Assembly (NCBI RefSeq): GCF_902825235.1
Contig: NZ_CADEAJ010000001.1
Span: 493,662-557,378 of the forward strand
Direction: 5' to 3'
DNA length: 63,717 bases
DNA from: Bartonella vinsonii subsp. vinsonii
GTDB taxonomy: Bacteria > Pseudomonadota > Alphaproteobacteria > Rhizobiales > Rhizobiaceae
The notes under the pieces are model-generated. The model did no database searches and was not told the DNA's origin. It saw only the letters and a program-made list of their open reading frames with translations. This document shows positions 7,844 through 18,326 of the stretch, in pieces (position 1 is the first letter of the stretch; each line of letters opens with the position of its first letter). The position numbers were made by a program, and so were the translations under genes.

Positions 7844-9850
7844 ATGACAAATACTGAACAACAAAATCAGATGGCCAATGCTATCCGTTTTCTTGCTATT
7901 GATGCAATTGAAAAAGCAAATTCTGGTCATCCTGGTTTACCAATGGGGGCGGCTGATATTGCTACCGTTCTTTATACAAAGTTCCTTGCCCATGATCCCA
8001 AAAATCCTCATTGGCCCAATCGTGATCGCTTTGTATTGTCCGCTGGGCATGGCTCTATGTTGCTTTATGCCTTACTTTATCTTTCTGGTTATGAAGATAT
8101 TTCCCTTGAGGATCTCAAAAATTTCCGCCAACTAGGGTCAAAGCTTGCTGGGCATCCAGAATATGGACATGCTGCCGGAATTGAAACAACTACGGGGCCT
8201 CTGGGACAGGGGTTGGCAAATGCTGTGGGGATGGCTCTTGGGGAGCGCTTACAAAATGCCCGTTTTGGAGATCTCATAAGTCATTACACTTACGCGCTGG
8301 TTGGGGATGGTTGCCTTATGGAAGGAATTTCCCAAGAAGCACTTTCTCTTGCGGGTCATTTAAAACTCAAGAAGCTTATCGTGCTGTGGGACGATAATAA
8401 TATTTCTATCGATGGAAAGATTTCTCTTGCTGACAGTACAGATCAGATAGCGCGTTTTAAAGCTTCTGGTTGGAATACACACAAAGTCGATGGGCACGAT
8501 CAAACCGCAATTGCACATGCCATTGAAACAGCACAAAATTCCGATAAACCAACTTTAATTGCGTGTAAAACAACCATTGGCTTTGGAGCACCAAATAAAG
8601 CAGGAACCAATAAAGTTCATGGAGCACCTTTGGGGGCACGGGAAATTGCTGAAACCCGTATCGCTTTGGGATGGGAGGCGGAGCCTTTTGTTGTTCCAGC
8701 GGATATTCTTGATAATTGGCGCTTGGCTGGTTTGAATGCTGCTAAAAAACGGCAAAAATGGGAAACAAAATTGGAAAATCTGCCTGTCTCAGAACGACTG
8801 GAGTTTGAAAGGTTGATGCGGGGTGATCTGTTGGGTGGATTTGATGGCGCTATTGATACTTATAAACAGCAGCTTATTGAAGAATGCCCTTGTGTTGCTA
8901 CGCGTAAAGCTTCAGAAATGGCTCTTGAAGTTATCAATGAAGTGGTTACTGAAACCATTGGTGGTTCGGCTGACTTAACGGGGTCCAATAATACTAAAAG
9001 CAGTCAAATGAAAAGTATTTCTGCTGAGGATTTTTCAGGGCGCTATCTGCATTATGGAATTCGCGAACATGCCATGGGTGCGGTGATGAATGGTCTTGCC
9101 CTTTATGGAGGCTTTATTCCTTATGGCGGAACCTTTTTATGCTTTTCTGACTATATGCGTCCTGCAATGCGTTTATCTTCTCTGATGGGATTACGGGTCA
9201 TTTATGTTATGACCCATGATTCCATTGGTCTTGGTGAGGATGGTCCTACACACCAACCCGTGGAGCATTTGGCTTCTTTGCGAGCAATGCCCAATCATTT
9301 TGTTTTTCGCCCTGCAGATGCGGTTGAAACCGTCGAGTGCTGGCAATTGGCTTTAAAAGCACGCAATACACCTTCTACTTTGGCTTTGAGCCGACAAAAT
9401 TTACCGCTTTTGCGTCAAGAACATGAAGAAGAAAATCTTTGTATGCTGGGCGCTTATGAGTTATTGACCGCAAGTGATGATGCGAAAGTGACGCTGTTTG
9501 CTTCCGGTTCAGAATTACAAATTGCCGTAAAAGCACACGCTCTCTTGGAAGAAAAGTCTATTCCAACGCGTGTGGTTTCTGTGCCTTGTTTTGAACTCTT
9601 TGCACAGAAATCTCTCTCCTATCAGCGTGCTCTCATTGGAGATTCGCCCATTAAAATTGCCATTGAGGCCGCTATTCGACAAGGGTGGGACCGCTTTATT
9701 GGCTGTGATGGTGTGTTTATTGGTATGGAGGGCTTCGGGGCAAGCGGAACAATCGATGCGCTTTATGCGCATTTCAACATCACTTGTGAGAATGTCGTTG
9801 CAACTGTTGAAAAAGAGCTTGAAAAGATCAATAAGGAAAATGTGAAATGA
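7844..9850 (+). CDS. tkt: Transketolase
   Basis: A 668-residue transketolase, a thiamine-diphosphate enzyme moving two-carbon units in the pentose phosphate pathway. The N-terminal cofactor domain has [17 protein letters not shown] (His29) and the [13 protein letters not shown] thiamine-diphosphate motif. The middle pyrimidine domain has [10 protein letters not shown] and [18 protein letters not shown]. The C-terminal domain ends with [18 protein letters not shown]. The length matches the family. It heads a tkt-gap-pgk-fba run typical of Rhizobiales. Its 3' end directly abuts a decayed copy of the gap 5' end. Confidence 0.97.
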   Translation: MTNTEQQNQMANAIRFLAIDAIEKANSGHPGLPMGAADIATVLYTKFLAHDPKNPHWPNRDRFVLSAGHGSMLLYALLYLSGYEDISLEDLKNFRQLGSKLAGHPEYGHAAGIETTTGPLGQGLANAVGMALGERLQNARFGDLISHYTYALVGDGCLMEGISQEALSLAGHLKLKKLIVLWDDNNISIDGKISLADSTDQIARFKASGWNTHKVDGHDQTAIAHAIETAQNSDKPTLIACKTTIGFGAPNKAGTNKVHGAPLGAREIAETRIALGWEAEPFVVPADILDNWRLAGLNAAKKRQKWETKLENLPVSERLEFERLMRGDLLGGFDGAIDTYKQQLIEECPCVATRKASEMALEVINEVVTETIGGSADLTGSNNTKSSQMKSISAEDFSGRYLHYGIREHAMGAVMNGLALYGGFIPYGGTFLCFSDYMRPAMRLSSLMGLRVIYVMTHDSIGLGEDGPTHQPVEHLASLRAMPNHFVFRPADAVETVECWQLALKARNTPSTLALSRQNLPLLRQEHEEENLCMLGAYELLTASDDAKVTLFASGSELQIAVKAHALLEEKSIPTRVVSVPCFELFAQKSLSYQRALIGDSPIKIAIEAAIRQGWDRFIGCDGVFIGMEGFGASGTIDALYAHFNITCENVVATVEKELEKINKENVK

Positions 9851-10000
9851 CTTTTCGCATTGCAATGAATGGAGGTTGTTGTATTGGGTACAATATTTTG
9901 GTTTTGCGCACCATTGTGGAAAGTAACGGATCAAGATAGTGAAGGGTATCGGAGTTCATGATGTGGGACTGGTGAAAACAAAAGTCCATTTGTTGCGCTC
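9829..10000 (+). pseudogene. Decayed duplicate of the gap 5' end
   Basis: Bases 9829-10000 match the real gap start region (about 10010-10170) along its whole length: the ribosome site segment ATAAGGAAAATG, the start (ATGACTTTTCGCATTGCAAT versus ATGGCTGTTCGCGTTGCAAT), and the end (CCATTTGTTGCGCT, equal to gap codons 45-48). It carries in-frame stops and small indels. The copy starts inside the last codons of tkt, so the duplication junction used the tkt-gap boundary. Confidence 0.88.
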
Positions 10001-10026
10001 TCAAAGATCGATAAGGAAAATGGAAA

Positions 10027-11034
10027 ATGGCTGTTCGCGTTGCAATTAATGGGTTTGGTCGTATTGGGCGCAATATCTTGCGTGCCATTGTAGAAAGTGG
10101 GCGGAAAGATATTGAAGTGGTCGCTCTTAATGATTTGGGATCAGTGGAAACAAATGCCCATTTGTTGCGCTACGATTCAGTTCATGGGCGTTTCCCTGGG
10201 GCCGTTAAGGTTGTGGGGGATGCACTTGATGTTGGGTGTGGTTTGATAAAAGTGTTGGCAGAGCGTGATCCAGCACAATTGCCTTGGAAAGCTTTGGATA
10301 TCGATATTGCTTTGGAATGTACGGGCATTTTTACTGCGCGAGACAAGGCAAGTGTTCACTTGGATGCTGGGGCAAAGCGTGTGCTTGTTTCTGCACCTTC
10401 TGAAGGTGCAGATCTTACCGTGGTTTATGGGGTTAATCATCAGTCTTTAAATAAAGAGCATCGGGTTGTTTCAAATGCTTCTTGTACAACCAATTGCTTG
10501 GCACCTGTGGCGCAAGTTTTGCACAACACTGTTGGCATTGAAAAGGGTTTTATGACCACAATTCATTCTTATACGGGTGATCAACCTGTGTTGGATACAA
10601 TGCATCGTGACCTTTATCGTGCGCGTGCGGCGGCTCTTTCTATGATCCCTACGTCAACAGGAGCAGCAAAAGCTGTGGGACTGGTATTGCCAGAATTAAA
10701 AGGCTTGCTCGACGGTGTGTCGATTCGTGTTCCAACCCCCAATGTGTCCGTTGTTGATCTGACATTTACAGCTAAGCGTTCGACAACCGTTGAAGAAATT
10801 AATACAGCTCTCTGCACCGCTGCTCGGGGACCGCTTAAAGGAATTTTGGATGTGACAGAGGAAAAGCTGGTCAGTTGTGATTTTAACCATAATCCACATT
10901 CCGCCATTTTTCACAATGATCAAACCAAGGTGATTGATGGTCAGCTCTGCCGTGTTTTGGTTTGGTATGATAATGAGTGGGGTTTTTCAAACCGTATGAG
11001 TGATACAGCTGTCGCTTTTGCCAAAACAATATAA
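10027..11034 (+). CDS. gap: Glyceraldehyde-3-phosphate dehydrogenase
   Basis: A 335-residue type I GAPDH, which oxidises glyceraldehyde 3-phosphate with NAD and phosphate. The Rossmann start [19 protein letters not shown] is clear; [14 protein letters not shown] gives the catalytic Cys153. The phosphate-binding region [18 protein letters not shown] and the C-terminal [12 protein letters not shown] are all present. The ribosome site AAGGAAAATGG precedes ATG 10027. It lies between tkt and pgk and is followed by an intrinsic terminator. Confidence 0.97.
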   Translation: MAVRVAINGFGRIGRNILRAIVESGRKDIEVVALNDLGSVETNAHLLRYDSVHGRFPGAVKVVGDALDVGCGLIKVLAERDPAQLPWKALDIDIALECTGIFTARDKASVHLDAGAKRVLVSAPSEGADLTVVYGVNHQSLNKEHRVVSNASCTTNCLAPVAQVLHNTVGIEKGFMTTIHSYTGDQPVLDTMHRDLYRARAAALSMIPTSTGAAKAVGLVLPELKGLLDGVSIRVPTPNVSVVDLTFTAKRSTTVEEINTALCTAARGPLKGILDVTEEKLVSCDFNHNPHSAIFHNDQTKVIDGQLCRVLVWYDNEWGFSNRMSDTAVAFAKTI

Positions 11035-11058
11035 GAGGACCTTTGGGGCCTCTTTTTT
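11034..11058 (+). terminator. Intrinsic terminator after gap
   Basis: AGAGGACC and GGGCCTCT form a stem with one mismatch, followed by a run of six T. It begins at the gap stop codon. Confidence 0.8.
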
Positions 11059-11386
11059 CATAAAAAGGCAAAATTTCTGTAAGAATATTGAAGCGTATTT
11101 TTGGGAAAAAAGCAGGAGAGATTTTTTCGTTAAAAAACGTTTTTTGTGCGCTAGAAAAAATGTTGTCTCAAGGGTGAGGGGGGACTGTTTTGGTAGGTAT
11201 GGTTTTTGCTATTTTTGCTCAATGCGTGAAAGAGCAAAATTTGCAAGAGTTAAGACTTGGATGACACAAAGCTTGGAGCAAAATAGAAGATGCGGGTCTC
11301 TTTGCTCTTACGCCAAAGAGGTGAATGGAGAGAAAGTGTGAGTTGGTGCGTTTTTGTTTGAAACAACGGAAAGTGAAGAGGGAGCA
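11059..11386. other. Intergenic stretch upstream of pgk
   Basis: About 330 bases without a convincing gene. It should contain the pgk promoter, but no motif stands out. Confidence 0.4.
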
Positions 11387-12583
11387 ATGATGGGTTTTCG
11401 GACACTTGATGATGTTGATGTTACGGGAAAACGTGTTCTTGTGCGGGTCGATTTTAATGTTCCAATGGCGCAGGGCAAGGTCTGTGATGAGACGCGTCTT
11501 AAACGACATAAAGAAACACTGGTTGAATTGCAAAAGCGTGGTGCTAAGCTTATCCTTCTTTCTCATTGTGGGCGCCCCAAGGGAAAGGTGGAACCAGAAT
11601 TTTCACTGCGCCCTGTTGTGCCAGTGCTGGAAAAAATAATCAATCAACCAGTGGCTTTTGGACTAGATTGTATTGGTGCAGCAGCGCAGAAAGCCGTTGA
11701 GGCATTGCAAAATGGTGGTGTTTTGCTGCTTGAAAATGTGCGTTTTCATCTCGGAGAAGAAAAGAATGATTGCTGTTTTGCTGAAGCTTTAGCCCATCAT
11801 GGCGATCTTTATGTGAATGATGCTTTTTCAGTCTCTCATCGTGCCCATGCTTCTGTGGAGGGAATAACACATTTATTGCCCTCCTATGCGGGACGCTCGC
11901 TGCAATGTGAATTGCAGGCATTAGAAAAAGGGCTTGGCAATCCAACACATCCCGTGGTCGCAATTGTTGGTGGGGCAAAGGTTTCTAGTAAGCTTTTTGT
12001 CCTCAACCATTTGGTTGAAAAGGTTGATCATTTGGTCATTGGTGGGGGCATGGCTAATAGTTTTTTAGCAGCGCAAGGCGTGCATGTTGGAAAGTCGCTC
12101 TGTGAAGATGCACTCATGGAAATGGTTAAAAAAATTATTAAAAAAGCACAAGAGTGCCAATGTACAATTCTGCTTCCTGTAGATGCGATTGTTGGATTTC
12201 GCTTTGAAAAAAATACTCCGCATCGTCTCTATGATATTGGAGATATTCCCGAGGAGGGCATGATTTTGGATATTGGAACACGTTCCATTGCTCATATCAA
12301 TGCCGTGATTGATAGGGCTGCTACTCTTGTTTGGAATGGTCCCCTTGGTGTTTTTGAAATGCCTCCCTTTGATCAAGGAACAATTGCCGTTGCACGCTAT
12401 GCAGCAGCACGCAGTTTGACAGGGCAATTGGTTTCTATTGCTGGAGGGGGAGATACGGTTTTTGCACTCAACCATGCTGGTGTTGCCAATGATTTTACTT
12501 ATCTTTCGACAGCTGGGGGTGCTTTTTTAGAATGGATGGAAGGTAAGGTTTTGCCTGGTATTGTCGCTCTCATGCAGGCGTAA
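11387..12583 (+). CDS. pgk: Phosphoglycerate kinase
   Basis: A 398-residue phosphoglycerate kinase, transferring phosphate between 1,3-bisphosphoglycerate and ADP. Recognisable blocks are FRTLDDVDVTGKRVLVRVDF, the substrate-binding VRFHLGEEKND and DAFSVSHRAHAS. The hinge and nucleotide part has VAIVGGAKVSSKLFVL, and the C-terminal loop is SIAGGGDTVFAL. The open frame extends 11 codons further upstream, but ATG 11387 (or 11390) has GAGGGAGCA just before it and gives the family N-terminus. Length matches the bacterial enzyme. Confidence 0.95.
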   Translation: MMGFRTLDDVDVTGKRVLVRVDFNVPMAQGKVCDETRLKRHKETLVELQKRGAKLILLSHCGRPKGKVEPEFSLRPVVPVLEKIINQPVAFGLDCIGAAAQKAVEALQNGGVLLLENVRFHLGEEKNDCCFAEALAHHGDLYVNDAFSVSHRAHASVEGITHLLPSYAGRSLQCELQALEKGLGNPTHPVVAIVGGAKVSSKLFVLNHLVEKVDHLVIGGGMANSFLAAQGVHVGKSLCEDALMEMVKKIIKKAQECQCTILLPVDAIVGFRFEKNTPHRLYDIGDIPEEGMILDIGTRSIAHINAVIDRAATLVWNGPLGVFEMPPFDQGTIAVARYAAARSLTGQLVSIAGGGDTVFALNHAGVANDFTYLSTAGGAFLEWMEGKVLPGIVALMQA

Positions 12584-12680
12584 AGAGCTGGTGTGGAGGG
12601 AAAATTTATATTCATTGGGTGAGTGTGCTGGTCATGCTGCTCACTTTTGGAAGTTGAGAAAGAATAAAGAGGAATTTTTT

Positions 12681-13712
12681 ATGAATGAACGTCTTGAAGA
12701 TATTGCACTTGCTCTAGTTGGTGCGGGTAAAGGTATTTTGGCAGCAGATGAAAGTACTGCGACGATTGGAAAGCGTTTTGAAAGCATTGGTGTTGAATGC
12801 AATGAGGATAATCGCCGCGCTTATCGTGAAATGCTTTTTAGCGCAAAGGAAGCCATGGAAAGTGCCATCTCTGGTGTTATCTTATTTGATGAAACCATTC
12901 GTCAAAAAGCATCATCTGGGAAAATGTTGACAGATCTGATTCGTGATGCGGGGGCTTTGCCTGGTATTAAAGTTGATAGCGGTGCTAAACCCTTGGCGGC
13001 TTTTTCTCAGGAGATGATTACAGAAGGATTGGATGGTCTTCGGGAGCGTTTAAAAGACTATTATGCTTTGGGAGCCCGTTTTGCCAAGTGGCGTGCGGTG
13101 ATTGCAATTGATGGACATACTTTACCAACAAGAGGGGCACTAAGGCAAAATGCACAAGCTCTCGCACGTTATGCTGCTTTGTGTCAGGAAGCTGGACTTG
13201 TCCCGATTGTTGAACCAGAAGTGCTTATGGATGGGGTCTCGCGTCAGCATTCCATTGCGCGCTGCTTTGAGGTGACGCAAGCTGTTTTAAACACCGTGTT
13301 TAAAGAATTGTTTGAGGCACGTGTTGTTTTTGAGGGCATGCTTTTAAAGCCCAATATGGTGATTGATGGAAAAGATGCCCGCAACGCTTCTGTTGACGAA
13401 GTGGCTGAAAAAACACTTCAGGTTCTTAAACAAACTGTTCCTGCGGCTGTTCCAGGAATTGCTTTCCTTTCTGGAGGGCAGTCTGATCAGGAAGCAACGG
13501 CACATTTGTCTGCTATGAATGCTATGGGAAAACACCCTTGGAAATTGACCTTTTCTTATGGGCGGGCATTGCAAGCAGCTGCCTTAAAGGCATGGGGTGG
13601 AAAAACAGAAAATATTGCTGCTGCACAAAAAGCTTTTTGTCATCGTGCACGGATGAATCATCTTGCTGCTTTGGGACAATGGACACAAGATCACGAAAAA
13701 ACTTGTGCTTGA
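12681..13712 (+). CDS. fba: Class I fructose-bisphosphate aldolase
   Basis: A 343-residue class I (Schiff-base) aldolase, cleaving fructose 1,6-bisphosphate to triose phosphates. Typical blocks are GKGILAADESTATIGKRFES, VILFDETIRQ, the VPIVEPEVLMDG segment, and GMLLKPNMV with the Schiff-base lysine at position 223. FLSGGQSDQEATAHL also fits. The frame is open 40 codons further upstream, but ATG 12681 has AGAGGA eight bases before it and starts the normal protein. It is the last gene of the tkt-gap-pgk-fba run. Confidence 0.95.
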   Translation: MNERLEDIALALVGAGKGILAADESTATIGKRFESIGVECNEDNRRAYREMLFSAKEAMESAISGVILFDETIRQKASSGKMLTDLIRDAGALPGIKVDSGAKPLAAFSQEMITEGLDGLRERLKDYYALGARFAKWRAVIAIDGHTLPTRGALRQNAQALARYAALCQEAGLVPIVEPEVLMDGVSRQHSIARCFEVTQAVLNTVFKELFEARVVFEGMLLKPNMVIDGKDARNASVDEVAEKTLQVLKQTVPAAVPGIAFLSGGQSDQEATAHLSAMNAMGKHPWKLTFSYGRALQAAALKAWGGKTENIAAAQKAFCHRARMNHLAALGQWTQDHEKTCA

Positions 13713-14079
13713 AGGATCACACATAAGGTAACACGAACTCAATTTCATGCTGTTTAAAGAGTCTGAAATGGCGGGAGTGTTTTCTTTGTGCACTTTTTTG
13801 TCATGTGTAAAAACATGATCGGATGGTGGACAGCAAAATTCGGCATGCGGTTTGTGGATCGCATGTGCGTAGCAGAAGGCAACACTTGAAGATTAAAGTT
13901 TCTCAGAAACAATTTTTGAATCTAAAAAAATGAAGATAATCCCCCACCCGTATTTATAATTTCTTTGTTTACGGGCTGTTGATCTGGTGAATGCGTTGTT
14001 CGCTTCATGTTCTAAGCTGTCTCTTTTTCTCTCAGTTGCTGTTTAGACAGTTTAAGCTTTCTTTGATTTCTCAATAAAC
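13713..14079. other. Intergenic stretch after fba, no gene seen
   Basis: About 370 bases of low-complexity AT-rich DNA before the shared fba/rpmE terminator; nothing recognised. Confidence 0.45.
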
Positions 14080-14114
14080 AATAAAAACCCCACTTTGAAA
14101 GCGGGGTTTTTATT
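14080..14114. terminator. Bidirectional intrinsic terminator between fba and rpmE
   Basis: AATAAAAACCCC and GGGGTTTTTATT flank a CTTT..AAAG inner stem with one mismatch. A-tract and T-tract on both sides let it serve convergent fba and rpmE. Confidence 0.85.
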
Positions 14115-14261
14115 TGCATTGTTAAAGTGCTTTTAACAAAACGCTCAACTGTATAAAGGTCCTAAAACTGTATTCTCTCAAGGGCTAGAGTAAATTGATC
14201 GTTTACATAACTCTTCACTCTTTGAAGAATCTTTTCGCTCTTTATAATCAGAAGGAGGTTT

Positions 14262-14483
14262 TTATAGCCCAAGATTTCCAAAACGATTTTTGAATTTAGA
14301 AACACGACCACCACGATCTACCAATGTCTGGGAGCCACCTGTCCAAGCTGGATGGGTTGTTGGATCAATATCTAGATTCAGGACGTCTCCTTCTTTTCCC
14401 CAAGTGGAGCGCGTTGTATATTTGGTGCCATCCGTCATAACAACGGTAATCCTGTGATAGTTGGGGTGAATATTCGCTTTCAT
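14262..14483 (-). CDS. rpmE: 50S ribosomal protein L31
   Basis: A 73-residue L31: [20 protein letters not shown], the [20 protein letters not shown] segment, PAWTGG and the end [11 protein letters not shown]. It lacks the CxxC zinc ligands of the C-plus form, as usual in this group. The frame extends 15 codons upstream, but ATG 14483 gives the family start. It converges with fba on a shared terminator. Confidence 0.95.
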   Translation of the reverse strand: MKANIHPNYHRITVVMTDGTKYTTRSTWGKEGDVLNLDIDPTTHPAWTGGSQTLVDRGGRVSKFKNRFGNLGL

Positions 14484-14670
14484 GTGGCAAACCTTTTGCA
14501 TCTCTAAAATGAAATAGCACTTTTTCACTTTTTTAAGTGCGTTTCTGTTGTCTTTTTGATAAATTGATTAAAGTACCACTCCTATAACTGAGCACGCATC
14601 AAAAAACAAGTGTTCAAGATGCATCATTGCATCAACGGTTATAGACAACCTCATAAGTGAGCAAAATCCT

Positions 14671-16461
14671 ATGAATTTTTTCAATCATTCAGAAAAAACT
14701 GTAAAACCCTCGAATGCGAAGCCTTCATTGTCTTCTCTTTCAACTTTTGTTCCTTATTTTGTGCGCTATCGTTGGTTGTTTATTTTTGCTTTTCTTGCTT
14801 TGACTGTTGCGGCTGCCGTTACGCTGGCTTTGCCTGTTGCTATTCGCCAAATGTTTGATCATGGTTTTTCCACTTCAAGCCATGGACATATCAATTTTTA
14901 TTTTTTTATTTTGTTTGTCTTAGCTTTGCTTCTCGCACTTGCTTCCGCTTGCCGTTATTATTGTGTTATCACCTTGGGAGAACGCATTGTTGCTGATTTA
15001 CGACGCGATGTTTTTATCCATATTACGCAACTTTCCCCTGATTTTTTTGACCAATCTCATTCTGGTGAACTTGTTTCGCGGCTGCTGACAGACACAACGC
15101 AAATAAAATTGGCTGTTGGTTCAACTGCTTCTATCGCCTTGCGTCATATAATCGTGGTGATTGGAGCGGTGGTGATGATGGTGATTACCAATGCTAAACT
15201 CTCCTCACTGGTTTTGCTTGCCATCCCTTTTGTTGCCATTCCATTGGTTGTTTTTGGGCGAAAAGTTCGCACACGCACACGCGCTGCACAAGATCGGCTC
15301 GCAGATGCCAACGCTTTGGCAACAGAACAGGTTGGTGCTATTCGCACTGTACAAGCTTTTACTGCTGAAAAACTTGTTTCTGCGCGTTTTTCACAGTTGG
15401 TGGAACGTGCTTTTCAGACAGCGCGTGCTTCGGTCATTTTGCGTTCCTTTTTTACTGGTTTTGCGATTTTTTTGGTTTTTAGCAGTGTGGTTGCTGTTTT
15501 ATGGATTGGGTCCCGCGATGTTTTGGATGGCACCATGACAGGGGGGACATTGGGGCAATTTGTTCTCTATGCGGTTTTTGGAGCCACAACCTTTGCGCAA
15601 TTATCTGAAGTTGGTGCAGAGCTTATGCAAGCGGCAGGGGCTGCTGAACGGCTTGCCGAATTGTTGCAAGAACAGCCCACAATTCTAGCACCAAAGGTTC
15701 CTGCGCCATTGGCACAACCTGTGCAAGGAGCCATTGTTTTTGATCAAGTTGATTTTAGTTATCCTTCCAGACCACAAGAAAAGATTTTGCGCTCTCTTTC
15801 CTTTTCTGTCAAAGCAGGAGAAACAGTTGCTTTTGTTGGCGCTTCGGGGGCTGGAAAAAGTACACTTTTTTCTTTGATTCTCCGTTTTTATGATCCAATA
15901 AGTGGTAAAATCCGGTTTGATGGCGTGGAAGTTAACCGCCTTTCTCTTCAAGATTTACGTGGCTCAATTTCTTATGTCCCGCAGGAGGTTGCTATTTTTG
16001 ATGGCACATTGCGTGATAATATTGCTTTTGGGAGTAAAAATGTCCCTGAAGAGCAAATTATTGCTGCTGCGCAAACCGCCAACGCGCTCGAGTTTATTGA
16101 AGCTTTACCAAACGGCTTTGATACGCAAGTGGGGGAGCGTGGTACTATGCTTTCTGGTGGGCAAAAACAACGTATTGGCATTGCACGGGCGATTTTAAAA
16201 AATGCGCCCTTGTTGCTGCTTGATGAAGCAACATCAGCCTTAGATGCAAACAGTGAAAAATTGGTGCAAGAAGCTTTAGAAGGGTTGATGCAAAATCGCA
16301 CAACATTGGTGATTGCGCACCGCTTAGCCACGATTTTGAAAGCAGATCGCATTCTTGTCATGGATAAAGGGGCTCTTGTTGAAGAAGGAACACATACACA
16401 ACTTGTCGCCCAAAATGGGGTTTATGCGCACCTAGCCAAACTGCAATTTGCACCCGAATAA
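14671..16461 (+). CDS. ABC exporter, fused membrane and ATPase domains
   Basis: A 596-residue half-transporter of the MsbA/LmrA type. Residues about 25-320 form the membrane domain with six expected helices (for example WLFIFAFLALTVAAAVTLAL). The ATPase domain follows, with Walker A GASGAGKST (about residue 390), signature LSGGQKQRIGIARAI, Walker B LLLLDEATSALD and the H-loop IAHRLATI. It should act as a homodimer exporting a lipid, drug or peptide; the substrate cannot be read from sequence. It runs divergently from rpmE and is single. A decayed small secreted-protein frame follows immediately. Confidence 0.9.
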   Translation: MNFFNHSEKTVKPSNAKPSLSSLSTFVPYFVRYRWLFIFAFLALTVAAAVTLALPVAIRQMFDHGFSTSSHGHINFYFFILFVLALLLALASACRYYCVITLGERIVADLRRDVFIHITQLSPDFFDQSHSGELVSRLLTDTTQIKLAVGSTASIALRHIIVVIGAVVMMVITNAKLSSLVLLAIPFVAIPLVVFGRKVRTRTRAAQDRLADANALATEQVGAIRTVQAFTAEKLVSARFSQLVERAFQTARASVILRSFFTGFAIFLVFSSVVAVLWIGSRDVLDGTMTGGTLGQFVLYAVFGATTFAQLSEVGAELMQAAGAAERLAELLQEQPTILAPKVPAPLAQPVQGAIVFDQVDFSYPSRPQEKILRSLSFSVKAGETVAFVGASGAGKSTLFSLILRFYDPISGKIRFDGVEVNRLSLQDLRGSISYVPQEVAIFDGTLRDNIAFGSKNVPEEQIIAAAQTANALEFIEALPNGFDTQVGERGTMLSGGQKQRIGIARAILKNAPLLLLDEATSALDANSEKLVQEALEGLMQNRTTLVIAHRLATILKADRILVMDKGALVEEGTHTQLVAQNGVYAHLAKLQFAPE

Positions 16462-16469
16462 GCTCTCTA

Positions 16470-16675
16470 ATAAAGATTAGTATTTTTATTGTTTTACTGT
16501 CAATTGTATGTCCTCTTTCGGCTTTTTGTGGGGGGGGGCTGTTGTTGGTAAAAACACATCTGTCGATGATAAAAGTGCGCGTTTTGCAGATTTTGAAGGC
16601 GCAGCACCCTATGAGAGATCATACGACAAAGAGAGCGGCATCATTAAATACAATTTGTTGCATAATTTCTCATGA
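16470..16675 (+). pseudogene. Small secreted-protein relic with a nine-G tract
   Basis: Frame 1 from 16470 gives I-KISIFIVLLSIVCPLSAFC, a good signal peptide except that the start codon is ATA instead of ATG. It then enters nine G (16530-16538). The next frame continues VVGKNTSVDDKSARFADFEG and ends ...YNLLHNFS at 16675. Ten G would join the two parts into one 67-codon frame. The mature part matches no family I know. It is either a dead gene or one silenced by both a start mutation and a G-tract shift. Confidence 0.4.
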
Positions 16676-16812
16676 CAAGATCTATATACAGTATGTTATT
16701 CTTTTAATAATAGAATATCTAGTATTTTGAAGTTTTCAATAAAACATATTGATACAACAGTAAAGAATCAATTAAAGGGCTGCACAAATAATTAACGAAC
16801 AAGAAGGCGGCA

Positions 16813-18048
16813 ATGATTAGCACTATCATGTTTATAGTAGGAATATTCATAGTGGGGTGCATAATCTATTCCCTTTGGGAGATGCTCGCGGATGCAAATG
16901 AGCAATTTGAACGCAAAAAACGCGAGGGTAAGATATACAAAAAGATTCTTACAAAATTGGAGGAGAGTCTTTTTGAAGAAACCCGAAAAATACCAAGAGA
17001 ATGGATTAACAAATGGGATCAAGAAATTAAGCAGTGGGAAGACAACGTTCTCAAAATAAAATGCTCTAGAGAGTTTGTTTCTGCCAGTGAACAGCGACAT
17101 CCCATGATAAAAGATATTTGTGCACAAGGATATGCAGATACATTTTTTCTTTATGAGCGAGTGCTGAAAGCAGAGCTTACTGCTGAGCATATTGAAAGAT
17201 TCAATGAATTAATGAGACGCCCAATTTTTAAGAAAACTTATCGTAAAGTTGTGCGATTGATGAAAAGGAATGGGATAATTGTTGAAAAATTTATAGATCC
17301 GTTTACGAAAAAAAAACGTCATAAACCCACGATGTTGTTGCTTCATTGGTGGTTATATATGGTTGATGATATGATTATGGCGCTGTATGAACAGCAACAA
17401 AAAGATAAGGCTTCAGGGCGCTATAAAGAGCTAGCAGCTATGGAAATCTACTGGAGCGATATATCTAAAAATACAGAATATGACGAAATACTAAAGATTC
17501 TAAAATTCTGGTATCATTTACTTCCAGATTACGAAGCGCTTTTATATTGTAAAATAGGTCTTCTAGAGTTGTTGTATGATGTTTCCAGTGATTATAAAAG
17601 GGCAAGGGGAATTTTTATTTACTATAAGAGGCTTATCGAGACTGTGAAAGAGGGATATGTTTTTTTTAATAAGGGGTGTACTATCAGCACAGTTGTAACT
17701 GCAATCAATGAATGTAAAAAGAGAGATAAAGAAAAGAAAGAAGGTCTTCGCATTGCAAAAGAAACTCCAACATTTGAAGAAGCTTACAAATTGGGCGTCA
17801 AAGAGTGGATGAAGGGTGCAAATAAGATATGTGATAATCGGTTATTTTTTTGGGAGATGCTCATGAGAATAGACCTTTCGAGAGAAGATTTAAAACTTAT
17901 TTTCGGGGATGAAAAGGTGGAGGCACTGGAGAAAGCAATCAAAAAAGAACAAGAACAGTTTAAAACAGAAATGCAAGAGGCAATTCTTGGAAATCAGGAA
18001 TTTCATTACAACAAATCCTATGCGCATTTGATAGAGTATCTTCAATGA
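16813..18048 (+). CDS. Unknown protein with an N-terminal membrane anchor
   Basis: A 411-residue protein I do not recognise. An N-terminal hydrophobic helix (MISTIMFIVGIFIVGCIIYS) probably anchors it, with the rest, rich in lysine, glutamate and aromatic residues and predicted helical, in the cytoplasm. There are no obvious catalytic motifs or repeats. Segments such as MLLLHWWLYMVDDMIMALYE and KFWYHLLPDYEALLYCKIGL look like amphipathic helices. GAAGGCGGCA precedes the ATG. It stands alone between the ABC exporter and suhB, flanked by long non-coding AT-rich DNA, and looks like an accessory gene. Confidence 0.7.
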   Translation: MISTIMFIVGIFIVGCIIYSLWEMLADANEQFERKKREGKIYKKILTKLEESLFEETRKIPREWINKWDQEIKQWEDNVLKIKCSREFVSASEQRHPMIKDICAQGYADTFFLYERVLKAELTAEHIERFNELMRRPIFKKTYRKVVRLMKRNGIIVEKFIDPFTKKKRHKPTMLLLHWWLYMVDDMIMALYEQQQKDKASGRYKELAAMEIYWSDISKNTEYDEILKILKFWYHLLPDYEALLYCKIGLLELLYDVSSDYKRARGIFIYYKRLIETVKEGYVFFNKGCTISTVVTAINECKKRDKEKKEGLRIAKETPTFEEAYKLGVKEWMKGANKICDNRLFFWEMLMRIDLSREDLKLIFGDEKVEALEKAIKKEQEQFKTEMQEAILGNQEFHYNKSYAHLIEYLQ

Positions 18049-18326
18049 TTATAGAAATCCAGTAATTTAATGGAGTCTCTCGCGTGTTTTGCTGAAGAAT
18101 GTTGAGAGTAAAACGCAAGGGGAGTAAGATGTGCGTGGGGGGGGGTAGATGGTGTTGCAGAAAGATGAGAGAAAGGCAGCGTGTTTGGTTGCTTCAATCA
18201 TAACGTTAGCAAAATTGGGAACTTTTAAATCCTTTTAAATCTGGTGTGCCAGACTGTTTGGATTGAAATGGGGGGAAATATTATTATGGACAGTATAGGA
18301 TAGGGGGCTTGAATATCTGAGAGAAG

